DNA from: a virus
Length of the DNA stretch: 52,660 nt
Strand: one strand, 5' to 3'
IMG/VR virus record: IMGVR_UViG_3300005537_000007
Coordinates: 1-52,660 of that record
The notes beneath the pieces were generated by a model that saw nothing but the letters and a program-made list of their open reading frames with translations, did not search any database and was not told where the DNA came from. This document shows, in pieces, positions 25,506-34,668 of the stretch (position 1 is its first letter; every line of letters starts with the position of its first letter). Position numbers and translations under genes: made by a program.

Positions 25506-27836
25506 TCAGTCCCATTTGCCATGGCGCTCTGTTTCCTCGGCTCCCGGCGCTTTGATTGGCCAAGGTCGGCCCCAATCGTCCACGGCCCATGACTTACCCA
25601 CGTTAACAATCGACAAATACTCCGGAGTATTGCCGCGCCCGTTCTCGACCTCGCAAACGATCTCGTCATGAGTGTGCATTACGGGTAGGTACAAACCGCC
25701 CTCATCCAGCGTAGTTAACGCATCGGCTTGAAACTCGCGAGCCACCTTGGCCACCACGTTTTGTGTAAGCACACCGCCATACAAAAACATCTGATTCCAA
25801 CCTATCGGGCCTTTCTGTATGTTGCTATTCCACCCATGATAACTTAACTCCAACTCCCACGGCGCTGCGTACTCGCGTCGCGAGGGTCGTAGCTCAGGCT
25901 GATGATATATGAGTGGGTCGCCATCTCCCGGTGGCATGCAATATAACGCATCCCCGTGGCACGCGAAGCGGACGCCACGATAGCCATAACATCCTCCTCG
26001 ATCCAGTACTGCAGAAATGGCCGCTCCCTCCAGCCCGTATAATTCGGGGCGCTCGGCATCCGTGAACTTGCAGCGCGTTTGACCGCCCCAGAATTCGGTA
26101 ATAGCGGGTTGTTTCGCACGAACGGCGAGGATGATTTTTTTGATCGCGTCGTCACTTCCAAGAATTTCGTCGGCTCCGAATCGCTTCCAGCCAGCGATCC
26201 AGGCGCCAAAGTCCGCTGACAATACAGCCAACTTTCCCAACTGTCTATCTTCATGATGTTTGCCGTGTTGTTTTTTATATTCGATGTATAACTCGACTGT
26301 GTTACCAGTAATCTGCGCGGCCATCGCCTCGTATATTTTGCCGTGCGTGTGGAAAACATCCAGGCGCCATTTTTCCCCGGCGAGCGCTGAGGTTACTACG
26401 GCCTGAATGGCATTGTAGTCGCTAGCAATAAGCCTACAACCACCCCGAGCAACCACGAGAGAACGCAGGCAATCCGCGATGCATTCGAGCGCATCCCCAT
26501 ATACAGATTCAACAAACTCAAGACTACGGCTAGAAATAACTGCCAGCGCATGCTCCACCTTTTCCGGTTTGTCTAACTTACCCTTCCAAACATTGGCCAT
26601 CTGGACACCTTGGCCATTCCATAGCATGGTGTGGGCTGCAGCGTAGGCGTACTGCTGCCGGAGCCGACCATCCGCGCACACTTCGGCGCGCATCTTGTAA
26701 AGCTTTTTGACGCTGGCGAATCCGAGTTTTTGACGGATTTCCAACACTCGGCGCACCGCGTCCGGTAATCCGCGGTCATTGACCGATCCCGCTACGACAT
26801 CTTCATCCAGATTGGGCAACGACACCCCGTGGATGTCACGCATCCATTCGAGGATTTTAGACACTTCATTGGCCGTCTTGACGCGGTTGGCCGTGATGCC
26901 GCGCAACTCACCTTCGTACTTGGCAAACACCTGTTCCATGATGCATATGCAATCTTCCATGGCTTTGGTGTCTATCTGCATGCCGCGCTCGTTGACGCGG
27001 TCGGAGGCTTGCGCGATACGCAGCTCTCGCGGCGATAGGTCCGGTATGCGGTTGTTCAGCGCCATCTCGGACACAACGTCCTGAATGTTGTATCGGTAGA
27101 AATTCGCGAAATCATCGGCCGCAGTCTGTGGCGTCCAGCGTAGCGAGGGGTTAGCCTTCGTGGGGTTGCGCGGCACGGTGAGCTTGCGTATCAATGCATC
27201 ACCGGCCGGATCTTTCTGAAGGTGCGCTTCGGAGGGCAGGAAGATAACTTTGCCCGCATTCTTCAACGCGCGTGGATACCCCGACACCGCAGCCTTAGCT
27301 TGCGTGTCGCGGCACTGCTCGAGCTTTAACTCAGGCCAACCCCACGTGGGAACACAGTACCCGTTCCATACTTCGTACTCGAAACCTACGACGTTCCAAC
27401 CTCCGAGAAGGCCGCCATTAGCCACGTAATCCAATAACGCCCATGGATGAGCGTTGGGCATCGTATTGTAGCATCCCGTAATTACTTGCTCAGGCCATTT
27501 ACCTGTCGTCCAATGAGGTACCCAATGCTGCGGCCCGCGCCCATCCAACATATCGTACGCCAGCGACAGCACCTCAAACGATGGGTGCCGCACATAATTG
27601 CGCACGCCTACAACGGGCAACCCACGGTTGGTGTCGGCAATGCCGGGCAGGCTGGTGAGCCGGCGCGTGGGCTCAACCCATGCGGGTACTGGAAATTCCA
27701 GATTCTTACGCTTCACCCATTTGTGGTATCCAGGTACGTCTTCCCACGCGAAACCGGCTTCGCTGTAAGTTTCGAAATCGCACGAAGGTAACAGCGTGCT
27801 CCATCCGTGGAGCGCCGGCACGCGGGAATAGTTCAT
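25506..27836 (-). CDS. DNA polymerase, family A with 3'-5' exonuclease
   Basis: 776 residues. Exonuclease motifs: DFETYSE (D20, E22), NVVGFE (about 148-153), and YNIQD (about 249-253). Polymerase motif A is SDYNAIQAVV (D473), motif B RQLGKLAVLSADFG (R531, K535), and motif C HTHDE (about 721-725). Motif A has Gln where the family usually has Glu (DYSxIE), a residue near the incoming sugar. The gene is coupled (ATGA) to a small upstream gene and lies with DUF2815 and DUF2800 genes, a common phage replication set. Confidence 0.9.
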   Translation of the reverse strand: MNYSRVPALHGWSTLLPSCDFETYSEAGFAWEDVPGYHKWVKRKNLEFPVPAWVEPTRRLTSLPGIADTNRGLPVVGVRNYVRHPSFEVLSLAYDMLDGRGPQHWVPHWTTGKWPEQVITGCYNTMPNAHPWALLDYVANGGLLGGWNVVGFEYEVWNGYCVPTWGWPELKLEQCRDTQAKAAVSGYPRALKNAGKVIFLPSEAHLQKDPAGDALIRKLTVPRNPTKANPSLRWTPQTAADDFANFYRYNIQDVVSEMALNNRIPDLSPRELRIAQASDRVNERGMQIDTKAMEDCICIMEQVFAKYEGELRGITANRVKTANEVSKILEWMRDIHGVSLPNLDEDVVAGSVNDRGLPDAVRRVLEIRQKLGFASVKKLYKMRAEVCADGRLRQQYAYAAAHTMLWNGQGVQMANVWKGKLDKPEKVEHALAVISSRSLEFVESVYGDALECIADCLRSLVVARGGCRLIASDYNAIQAVVTSALAGEKWRLDVFHTHGKIYEAMAAQITGNTVELYIEYKKQHGKHHEDRQLGKLAVLSADFGAWIAGWKRFGADEILGSDDAIKKIILAVRAKQPAITEFWGGQTRCKFTDAERPELYGLEGAAISAVLDRGGCYGYRGVRFACHGDALYCMPPGDGDPLIYHQPELRPSRREYAAPWELELSYHGWNSNIQKGPIGWNQMFLYGGVLTQNVVAKVAREFQADALTTLDEGGLYLPVMHTHDEIVCEVENGRGNTPEYLSIVNVGKSWAVDDWGRPWPIKAPGAEETERHGKWD

Positions 27837-27991
27837 AGCTTATTAGGGCGTGTTATTACACCGAAGGGACTGGCTGCGCATACACCAGGAATGCTTTCTC
27901 GTCTTTCGACGTATGGCTGCACCCACTCATTAAAGCTGGCTACTTCTAGGCCCACTACCCTAATCTTGCTACTCGATCGAGAGTAATTCAC
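27833..27991 (-). CDS. Small coupled protein (52 aa)
   Basis: GTG start overlaps the previous stop and its own stop overlaps the polymerase ATG (ATGA). Sequence VNYSRSSSKIRVVGLEVA...NEWVQPYVERRESIPG. Probably translated by coupling; no family recognised. Confidence 0.5.
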   Translation of the reverse strand: MNYSRSSSKIRVVGLEVASFNEWVQPYVERRESIPGVCAASPFGVITRPNKL

Positions 27992-28152
27992 GGGTGGGAG
28001 GAAGAAACCTTTGCGTCCCAACCATACGCCATTCCGGCCGTCTCCAACACGCGAAGATCATTCGCCGCATCGGATACGCCGTGCCAATCGCCGCTTGCAA
28101 CTTTCGTTTTTAAGTAGACGATCAAAGCGGCGTGTTGTTCTTTGTAGGTCAT
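27988..28152 (-). CDS. Small protein upstream of polymerase (54 aa)
   Basis: MTYKEQHAALIVYLKTKV...DWHGVSDAANDLRVLETAGMAYGWD, with AAAGGAG nine bases before the ATG. The mid-region is helical. It directly follows the tandem-hairpin leader at 28174-28348, so it is the first gene that structure could affect. Confidence 0.68.
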   Translation of the reverse strand: MTYKEQHAALIVYLKTKVASGDWHGVSDAANDLRVLETAGMAYGWDAKVSSSHP

Positions 28153-28173
28153 TGCTCACATCTCCTTTAGTTC

Positions 28174-28348
28174 GTTGCCCATCTCCCGCGCACCACATAC
28201 CCACTGATGATAAGGGTTGCATTTAGCGGTGCGCGGGCGGGACTCTATTGCCCATCTCCCCGCGCGCTGTAGTCCCGTCGCAGCAACCTGCTTACGCTCT
28301 AGAGACGGCTAGCACCTGACCAACAACGCGCGGGGCGGGACTCTGTTA
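28174..28348 (-). ncRNA. Tandem GC-rich stem-loop pair in intergenic leader
   Basis: Reading leftward, two units follow each other. Each begins AGAGTCCCGCC, forms a stem of 9-10 bp and ends GCGCGGG(G)AGATGGGCAA. The stems are 28327-28335 with 28258-28266, and 28228-28237 with 28185-28194. Flanks are conserved between units while loops differ. The pair lies between the DUF2815 stop and the ribosome site of the 54-aa gene. No U-tract follows, so a simple terminator is unlikely. Structured RNA or processing sites are possible. Confidence 0.45.
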
Positions 28349-29401
28349 CGCCATGAACCCTTGCTGCCGGAGCATATCATCCGTCCACCCCTGCGCACGG
28401 AATTGCTCATAGGTGGCGCCGGCCGCCTTGGGCGTCATCTGACGCGCCGCCACGGGTGGTGCTGGCGGCGGGACCGGGCTCAGGAACGACGGCGCAGGCG
28501 TCACGTACGTGGGCTGCTGGGCCGCGGTGGGCGGTGGGCTAGAAGGGAATGCAGCAGTCGTCGGCCCCGGCGCCGAGGCACCCAGGAACGCAGGGGAGCC
28601 CATCGAAGGGGCACCGCTGACCGGGGGCGGCGGGGGGCCACCGTACCCACCGGCAGCCGGCGGCATCCCAGGCGTAGGGAACGCGGGACTTGGCGCACCT
28701 CCTCCGGCGACCGGGAACGCTGCAGCAACTGGGAACGGGGTGCCTCCCATCGGCGTGGCGCTGGCGCCGGCCGGCAGTGCAGACTTGCCGAAACCAATCT
28801 GTGTCGGATCGGGGCCGCTACGGATCTCATCCCCGTACCCACGTAACGCCACATGGTCGCCATTGATGTAGATGCCCGCGTTACCTTGTGACTCGTTCGA
28901 GGTGTAAGAACCGTACACCTCAATGTAGTACCCGCGCTTGACCGCGCCGGGCTCGGTGAGCGCCTGACCGGAGGCGTTGTAAATCTTGGGCGGCAGCGTG
29001 GAGGAAAACCCCACAATCCAACAACCTTTGAAACCTTCAGTGTTGGCATTAACACGCCCGTTTTTGTTCGGGCGAGTATCGTCGCCATCCTCAATCTTCC
29101 ACGCGAACGACGGGTGCTGCGCTTCGCCCTTGGGCCAAGCAGCGTGGCCATATTGCCAGATTTTCTGGCCCCACGGCTCTCTCGTGGTCGGGTTCACCGC
29201 TTGCGACCAATGTTGTTCGCCGGGGTTTTTTGGGATCGCAACAGCGAAAAAGTACGAAATCTTGGGTTGCCCGGCCTTCGGGTGCCCAGCGGGGTAAACC
29301 TTCTTTTGTTTGGTGACGAAATCGGTATCGTTACCTTTGTAGAGATCGCCTTGGACCATCCTACCAACAGGAAACAACATACTCACACGTTCAGAGGCCA
29401 T
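28346..29401 (-). CDS. ssDNA-binding-like protein (DUF2815) with Pro-rich tail
   Basis: 351 residues. Residues 1-200 match DUF2815 (VGRMVQGDLYKGNDTDF, KISYFFAVAIPK, FKGCWIVGFSSTLPP, YYIEVYGSYTSNESQGNAGIYING), a fold thought to serve as single-strand binding in phage replication. Residues 205-325 are Pro/Gly/Ala-rich, and the C-terminal helix ends RAQGWTDDMLRQQGF, possibly a partner-binding tip. Confidence 0.75.
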   Translation of the reverse strand: MASERVSMLFPVGRMVQGDLYKGNDTDFVTKQKKVYPAGHPKAGQPKISYFFAVAIPKNPGEQHWSQAVNPTTREPWGQKIWQYGHAAWPKGEAQHPSFAWKIEDGDDTRPNKNGRVNANTEGFKGCWIVGFSSTLPPKIYNASGQALTEPGAVKRGYYIEVYGSYTSNESQGNAGIYINGDHVALRGYGDEIRSGPDPTQIGFGKSALPAGASATPMGGTPFPVAAAFPVAGGGAPSPAFPTPGMPPAAGGYGGPPPPPVSGAPSMGSPAFLGASAPGPTTAAFPSSPPPTAAQQPTYVTPAPSFLSPVPPPAPPVAARQMTPKAAGATYEQFRAQGWTDDMLRQQGFMA

Positions 29402-29418
29402 AGGTATAGTAACTCCAG

Positions 29419-30606
29419 TTATTTCGAAATGTGTCCAAAAATCTTGCGAAACTGTATCTCGTCGTCCGGGACGAGCTTTTTACCACCCTTCGGGCGCGAT
29501 GCATAGTGCGCCTCGATGGTTTCGCGGTCGATGCCTCCGCGTATCGCGTTCGTGGGGGTGATGAGCTGCAACGGCTTACGTAGTTGGAAACCGAGTAGGT
29601 CACCCATCGCGGCGATATCCTCCGCAGATAGCCCGTCATTCCATCGAAGCCGGCCTACAACAGGCTCCATCTTCCAGTACGGAATCTGCAACCCTGCGTT
29701 TACTGCCGCTTCCGCGTGGGCACGAAGACCGGCTTCACGGCCCTCCAACATCTTGATCGCCCATTTCACCAACCGTAGCTCTACTCCCACGGCTTGAGGG
29801 CTCATCTTCTCGGGCTGCGAGGTACCCACGAAACGCAACACGTTAGCGATATCCCGGCGGAACGTTGGACATTGCGTCTTGGCTTTACAATCCACGCAAT
29901 GCGGGCCGGCGATGGTGCGCGGCGAGTCGGATAGCGCCTCGTTGACTGCGGGCACGATGTGCTGGTTGGCGTACGTCCATAGATCTATGAGTGCTAGAGG
30001 TCGGCCGTTCAACTGCCGCCACTCACGCACCGGCCCCTCGTGATGAAATGCGCGCGGTTGCACGATGGTGAGACACACGCGTGTATTCCACGCAAGTTGT
30101 AGCCGTTGCTGCACCCCCAACGCGTACGCAATAAGTTGCGGGATCTCAAACACCTCCACGTAACGGTGGCCGTATTTGTAATCTACGTTTTTGAGCATCA
30201 GCGCGGGTACGCCCGTTTCATGGTCGATGTATTCGATTACACGCCAGTAATCGGGCGTACCCCAACATTCGGGGATCACTTCCCGCGCATCGACGGCATC
30301 CTCATATCGCGCCCCCGCGTGGAATTGCGCCTCTTCTGCGTACATCGAAGCGCCATCCAACATGTCGTCATCGATCTCCCAAGATCGACCCGCGTGCATG
30401 AACTTGTCGCCGTACTTCGGTTCCCACTGCTTGGAAGCTACGCCCATGGCCACCAGATGCGCGGCCTGTCCCTCCAGCTCTTCATCGTCCGGCGGCAGTG
30501 GTGGTGCCTGCTCCTGCATCATCACGGAGCCAGGGCACGCTATTGTTAGATGCAAGGCGCTCGGCGCAATTCTGGCGTGAGCGCTACCGGTGACGGGGGT
30601 ATTCAA
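29419..30606 (-). CDS. PD-(D/E)XK nuclease, DUF2800 (Cas4/RecB-like)
   Basis: 395 residues from a TTG start with AGGAGGAG five bases upstream. RIAPSALHLTIACPGS and the later CVDCKAKTQC form the four-Cys arrangement expected for an Fe-S cluster in DUF2800/Cas4-like nucleases. The core KYGHRYVEV...PQLIAYALGV lies where the catalytic D/ExK and Q-helix belong. Likely a 5' exonuclease in recombination-dependent replication. Confidence 0.8.
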   Translation of the reverse strand: MNTPVTGSAHARIAPSALHLTIACPGSVMMQEQAPPLPPDDEELEGQAAHLVAMGVASKQWEPKYGDKFMHAGRSWEIDDDMLDGASMYAEEAQFHAGARYEDAVDAREVIPECWGTPDYWRVIEYIDHETGVPALMLKNVDYKYGHRYVEVFEIPQLIAYALGVQQRLQLAWNTRVCLTIVQPRAFHHEGPVREWRQLNGRPLALIDLWTYANQHIVPAVNEALSDSPRTIAGPHCVDCKAKTQCPTFRRDIANVLRFVGTSQPEKMSPQAVGVELRLVKWAIKMLEGREAGLRAHAEAAVNAGLQIPYWKMEPVVGRLRWNDGLSAEDIAAMGDLLGFQLRKPLQLITPTNAIRGGIDRETIEAHYASRPKGGKKLVPDDEIQFRKIFGHISK

Positions 30607-30616
30607 TGCACTCCTC

Positions 30617-30748
30617 CTAGATGTACATCACGTGGCGGCCATTCACATCGCGCAATGACCAACGCGTGCCGTGCACTCGCATCACGGATCGACCATCCGC
30701 GAATACGTACCATTCCGGTACTGTCGGTGTGATGCTGAGCGCATCCAT
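30617..30748 (-). CDS. Small hypothetical protein (43 aa)
   Basis: MDALSITPTVPEWYVFADGRS..RWSLRDVNGRHVMYI. ATGA overlap with the gene upstream. Its stop is ten bases from the DUF2800 start, whose ribosome site it abuts. Short beta-rich fold; family unknown. Confidence 0.6.
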   Translation of the reverse strand: MDALSITPTVPEWYVFADGRSVMRVHGTRWSLRDVNGRHVMYI

Positions 30749-31839
30749 CACGCCACCCCTTCGACTGGCAGACCGGCAATCAGCGAATCGAAGTCGCGGT
30801 CGATTGTCGGAATGAGGTGCGTATACTCGGGGTTGCCCAACGCCATAAGATTCGGCGCGCCGTGCTTCTGCACCACGGGCGATACCAACCGCGGATCGAG
30901 CTGTTTGTCCCGCGTGGCAGCAGTCAACTTGTTCATCAGTTGACGATACTCGTCAGCTGCTACGGACACCCCAGGAGCAGCCCCAGCGGCGGCATCGACG
31001 ACGGCCGATCCAACCTGTGCGGGTCCGGGTACAACACCCGGCATTGCGTAGGCTGGTGGCGGTGGAGGCACCATTGTAGCGGCGGGGACTGGCGGGACAG
31101 GAGGCAGTGGCACGGAACCATTAAAGCCGAGGGGGCTTGGGGGAAGTTGCACCTGTGGCGGCGGTGGGTTCCACGTGACGATTGCCGGCTCGGCCGGCCG
31201 AGGCGTCACGCCCATAGCGGCAACTCCCGCAGATACCCCAGCGTGCGGGGCAACGCGGCGCGCGCTCAACTCTTGAATCACCTGTTGCGCGACGGTTGGA
31301 TCGAGCCCCTTGATGAGCTTCCACGTGCCGTCTTGCTTTTTCGAGTGCTTCTTATTGTGGATACGGCCATCCCACGGCAGACCAGAAGAATCGTACTCAA
31401 CTGGTCCAGCCGCCGCGATTGTCGTCACAGGCGAGGCATTGTTCGGGGCTGCCGTAGGCACCGGGGGCACAAACACCGGGGGAACGGATGATGTGGTAAT
31501 GGCAGTGCTTGTTACGGTGCTTGATTGCGGGGCATTTGCAACAGAGTTGACAGGCCCAGCAGGCGGCGCAACAGGCAATGGAGGTATGGGTTGCGCAGTA
31601 GGGGCAGAAATGGGGCTCGTATTGTACGGGGCGCTCGGAGCGGGCGGCGCCGGAGGAAAAGGTACTACGTTGCTGCGCGCGGCGCTGGGCGCTGGCTGCG
31701 TCACAGTTCCCGCGGGAGCTGCCGGGGCATCCCCCGAAACCTCGAGTTGCGGGATATCACCGGCCAGCATCAAGATTGCGGCGGCGGCGGCACGGTACTG
31801 CGCGGGGCCATCGTGGGCAGAGTCGATTTCAATTCGCAT
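30748..31839 (-). CDS. Pro-rich protein with PWDGRIH domain
   Basis: 363 residues, ATG with gaggaaa upstream; first gene of the leftward replication operon. Two long Pro/Ala/Val-rich stretches flank a compact motif GLPWDGRIHNKKHSKKQDGTWKLIKGLD (about 150-180) seen in several phage proteins. A helical C-terminus (ADEYRQLMNKLTAATRDKQLD) follows. Possibly a scaffold for the replisome; function unknown. Confidence 0.6.
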   Translation of the reverse strand: MRIEIDSAHDGPAQYRAAAAAILMLAGDIPQLEVSGDAPAAPAGTVTQPAPSAARSNVVPFPPAPPAPSAPYNTSPISAPTAQPIPPLPVAPPAGPVNSVANAPQSSTVTSTAITTSSVPPVFVPPVPTAAPNNASPVTTIAAAGPVEYDSSGLPWDGRIHNKKHSKKQDGTWKLIKGLDPTVAQQVIQELSARRVAPHAGVSAGVAAMGVTPRPAEPAIVTWNPPPPQVQLPPSPLGFNGSVPLPPVPPVPAATMVPPPPPAYAMPGVVPGPAQVGSAVVDAAAGAAPGVSVAADEYRQLMNKLTAATRDKQLDPRLVSPVVQKHGAPNLMALGNPEYTHLIPTIDRDFDSLIAGLPVEGVA

Positions 31840-31860
31840 GGGTTTCCTCGAATAAAATTT

Positions 31861-31910
31861 TTGGGTTGCAGGCGGAGCGCATCGTATGCTTAACTGACGC
31901 CCTCGTCAAC
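31861..31910. promoter_or_regulatory. Divergent promoter-operator region B
   Basis: Operator ACTGAC-GCCCTC-GTCAAC (31893-31910). Leftward: TTGACG (31909-31904), 17 bp, TACGAT (31886-31881) for the replication operon. Rightward: TTGGGT (31861-31866), 18 bp, TATGCT (31885-31890) for the helicase operon. The opposing -10 elements overlap and the operator covers the leftward -35 and the rightward start region. Confidence 0.65.
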
Positions 31911-31920
31911 TGGAGTGCAC

Positions 31921-32106
31921 ATGGCCGCAAAAATACACATCAGTTCGTTTATCCTCTGCACCGGCCGTAAATGGCAGCGGGGCTCAATGCGGTTCAGTAC
32001 GTATGCGGATAACATCACATGCCGAAATTGCCAGCGCTACATTATGCGTAGTTATATGTTAACTACTCGCGAGAAAAATCGCTTGCGTAAAAAATGGGGG
32101 ATGTAG
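31921..32106 (+). CDS. Small Cys-containing basic protein (61 aa)
   Basis: MAAKIHISSFILCTGRK...DNITCRNCQRYIMRSYML. CxxC plus an earlier Cys could bind zinc. The ATG has ctggag 5-6 bases upstream, immediately after operator B. Coupled to the helicase gene, whose TTG follows its stop directly. Confidence 0.62.
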   Translation: MAAKIHISSFILCTGRKWQRGSMRFSTYADNITCRNCQRYIMRSYMLTTREKNRLRKKWGM

Positions 32107-33807
32107 TTGACTCTCCGCGACTTCCAAATCGAGATGCGCGACGCAATCTATCAGCGTTGGCAGGAACCGAACGTATTTAACGTAATGGGTGTGCTGCCCA
32201 CGGGGGGTGGGAAGACTGTCCTTTTCTCAAGCATCGTGCGAGACTTCGGGACGCCCGCATGCATCATCGCGCACCGCCTGGAACTGGTCGCGCAAGCCTC
32301 GCTCGCGTTGAACCGCGAAGGAATCCCGCATGACCTTATCGCCCCCAAAGATGTCAAACACGCCATCACGAAAGTACATCACGACAATCACGGTAGCAGT
32401 TTTTATCGTAGCGGTAGCCCTATTCGCGTTGCTGGTGTTGATACCCTGGCGAATCTTGATGGCCATGATCGTTGGATGTCACAAGTTGGTATCGTGGTGC
32501 CGGATGAAGGTCATCACATTTTACGTGCAAATAAATGGGGCAAACAAGTACTACGGTTCCCCAACGCGCGTGGATTTTTTCCTACGGCTCACGCTTTACG
32601 CGCTGACGGGCGTGGCTTGGGGCGCGGCGCTGACGGGCTGGCGGATAGCTTGGTTATGGGGCCAAGCCCTAGGCATCTCATTGAACGTGGTTATCTTACT
32701 GACTATCGTTTGTTTTGCCCATCTTCTGATGTTGATTTCAGTAACGTACCTATTGGTTCTTCAGGTGAGTACAGTGCCCCGCAGCTACGAGCCGCCACGC
32801 ATGCGTCCAATAGCATCGTCGGCGACATTGTCAAACAGTACCTCAAACACGCGGCGGGAAAGTTAGGTGTCACGTTTGCAGTTGACGTTGAGGCGGCCAA
32901 ACAACTTGCGCAAGCGTACCGGGCGGCGGGAGTGCCGGCGGAAGTCATTACGGCGGATACGCCAATCGCCGTGCGCTCCCAACTCATGCAACAATTCCGG
33001 TCCCGTGTTTTGCTTCAGCTCGTATCCGTGGACTGCCTTGGTGAGGGTACAGACGTGCCTGCAATCGAGGTTGTCAGTATGGGGCGTAAAACAGCATCTT
33101 TCCAGCTGTTCGCGCAACAATTTGGCCGAGCGCTCAGAGTTATGGTCTCGGATGAGCACGCATCTGCGTGGAATACTTACACGGATGCCCAACGCCGCGC
33201 AGCTATTGCTGCGTCAACGAAACCTAAAGCCATAGTGATAGATCATGTTGGAAACACAATTTTTCACGGATTGCCAGACGTCCCTAGATCGTATTCGCTT
33301 GAACGTGCGGAGACACGAACGCGCGCAAAGACGGGTGTTGAGGCTCTTAAAGCATGCCCCGAATGCACTCGGCCCTATGAACGTTTCCACGCTCATTGCC
33401 CTTACTGCGGCTACGAATGTCCACCGCGAAACCGAAGCTCTCCAGAACAAGTTGAAGGAGACATTATCGAACTGGACGCAGCAATCCTTGCAAGTCTCCG
33501 AGGAGATATCGCGGCAGTTGATGGCCCTTCAGATGCGCGCGGGACGGATCTCGTAGGTAACAGCATCCGCAAACAGCATAAGGACCGGCAACAGGCGCAG
33601 TTCACACTTCGCAAGGCAATGGAACTTTGGGGTGGTTGGCGCATCCACGTGGGAGAGACTATCCGTGATGCGAATCGTAGATTTTGGTACGCGTTTGGTG
33701 TAGATGTACTGACCGCCCAGACACTTGGGGTGCGTGATGCTGCGGAGCTTGAGGCGCGTATTCGCACTGAGTTACAGCAACATAACGTGGAGGCACAACT
33801 TGTATGA
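32107..33807 (+). CDS. Superfamily II helicase with C-terminal zinc finger
   Basis: 566 residues, TTG start behind gggga. Motif I LPTGGGKT (K36), motif II VPDEGHH (DEGH instead of DEAH), and a C-terminal helicase domain with LGEGTDVP and QQFGRALR (motif VI). After the motor comes CPECTRPYERFHAHCPYC, a four-Cys zinc finger. It likely unwinds DNA or branched intermediates in phage replication or recombination. Confidence 0.82.
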   Translation: MTLRDFQIEMRDAIYQRWQEPNVFNVMGVLPTGGGKTVLFSSIVRDFGTPACIIAHRLELVAQASLALNREGIPHDLIAPKDVKHAITKVHHDNHGSSFYRSGSPIRVAGVDTLANLDGHDRWMSQVGIVVPDEGHHILRANKWGKQVLRFPNARGFFPTAHALRADGRGLGRGADGLADSLVMGPSPRHLIERGYLTDYRLFCPSSDVDFSNVPIGSSGEYSAPQLRAATHASNSIVGDIVKQYLKHAAGKLGVTFAVDVEAAKQLAQAYRAAGVPAEVITADTPIAVRSQLMQQFRSRVLLQLVSVDCLGEGTDVPAIEVVSMGRKTASFQLFAQQFGRALRVMVSDEHASAWNTYTDAQRRAAIAASTKPKAIVIDHVGNTIFHGLPDVPRSYSLERAETRTRAKTGVEALKACPECTRPYERFHAHCPYCGYECPPRNRSSPEQVEGDIIELDAAILASLRGDIAAVDGPSDARGTDLVGNSIRKQHKDRQQAQFTLRKAMELWGGWRIHVGETIRDANRRFWYAFGVDVLTAQTLGVRDAAELEARIRTELQQHNVEAQLV

Positions 33808-33995
33808 AGACCTACACTGTTACGAAGCGATTCTCCGTGGACGTGGAGCGGACTATCAATGCCGAATCTATAGCTGAAGCGGAGGAAAAATCGAAAGAGC
33901 TTCCGCTTTCGCGGTTTTTAAAACCAGCTCCGGGGGCTCATATAGTAGATTGGGGCGGATTGAGCGGCACCAATATCGCTGAGGAACGGGAATGA
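33804..33995 (+). CDS. Small hypothetical protein (63 aa)
   Basis: MKTYTVTKRFSVDVERTINAESIAEAEEKSKELPL...HIVDWGG. Alternating strands and one helix, like short phage proteins of unknown role. ATGA overlap with both neighbours, so it is part of the helicase operon. Confidence 0.62.
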   Translation: MKTYTVTKRFSVDVERTINAESIAEAEEKSKELPLSRFLKPAPGAHIVDWGGLSGTNIAEERE

Positions 33996-34483
33996 ATCTC
34001 GTTGAATGGGCCGAGCGTTGGCGTATCTCGCCCGAGGCGATCAAAGAGTTATGTTTGACGTGTATCCACACGGGGCCGTGCGAGTCAGCCGATAGCGAAG
34101 GTGATGTGCAGGCGCGAATACGCCTCGCAGCAGCACGCACGGCCCGTTTAGCGTGGGGCGAGCAAACATACCTCTTCCGCAATAACCGTGGCGCCGGGCA
34201 ATTGAGGAACGGCTCCTTCGTACGGTGGGGGCTCGCGAACGATTCCAAGGCAGTTGGCGACCGCGTCAAGTCGGGCGATCTCGTCGGTTGGGAGCAGGTG
34301 CGCATCGGCCCTGAGCACGTGGGTTCAGTCATTGCGCGGTTTCTCTCCATCGAAGTAAAGCGGCGCAACTGGAAGTTTGCGGCCACGGCGGAAGAATGCG
34401 CGCAGATTCAGTGGGCCGCCATCGTGAACGCGCAAGGCGGCCGGGCCGTGATAACCAACACTGACGGGAGTATAGCGACATGA
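33992..34483 (+). CDS. VRR-NUC domain nuclease
   Basis: 163 residues. The core LFRNNRGAG...VRWGLAND...KSGDLVGWEQVRI...FLSIEVKRRNWK...QIQWAAIVNAQGGRAVI follows the VRR-NUC order, with catalytic D in GDL and ExK in IEVK. The N-terminal part has three Cys/His candidates (CLTCIHTGPC). Family members cut branched DNA. Confidence 0.75.
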   Translation: MNLVEWAERWRISPEAIKELCLTCIHTGPCESADSEGDVQARIRLAAARTARLAWGEQTYLFRNNRGAGQLRNGSFVRWGLANDSKAVGDRVKSGDLVGWEQVRIGPEHVGSVIARFLSIEVKRRNWKFAATAEECAQIQWAAIVNAQGGRAVITNTDGSIAT

Positions 34484-34668
34484 CCAAGGGCCAGAACTGC
34501 AACCCTCGGCCAGAGTTTCATGTCTGCGGGCATTGCGGCGACTTTGCACGCCTCCCGAAGCGGGTCCAATGTAAGTGTCGTCCTGAATACAAATACTTTT
34601 CGTATCCTCCGCAGCAGCGTCCCGAGACAGGCCACCCAATGCTGTGCGGGTGCAAGGAGTGTATGTGA
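34480..34668 (+). CDS. Small multi-Cys zinc-binding protein
   Basis: 62 residues with CGHCG, CKCRP and CGCKEC, seven cysteines in zinc-ribbon-like pairs. Overlaps both neighbours by ATGA/GTGA and carries the ribosome site (aaggag) of the methylase within its 3' end. Role unknown. Confidence 0.6.
   Translation: MTKGQNCNPRPEFHVCGHCGDFARLPKRVQCKCRPEYKYFSYPPQQRPETGHPMLCGCKECM

Noticed and set aside
28327-28335. Right arm of hairpin as the terminator of the DUF2815 gene
   Set aside because: No T-run follows the stem in the leftward direction, and a second identical-style unit follows directly.
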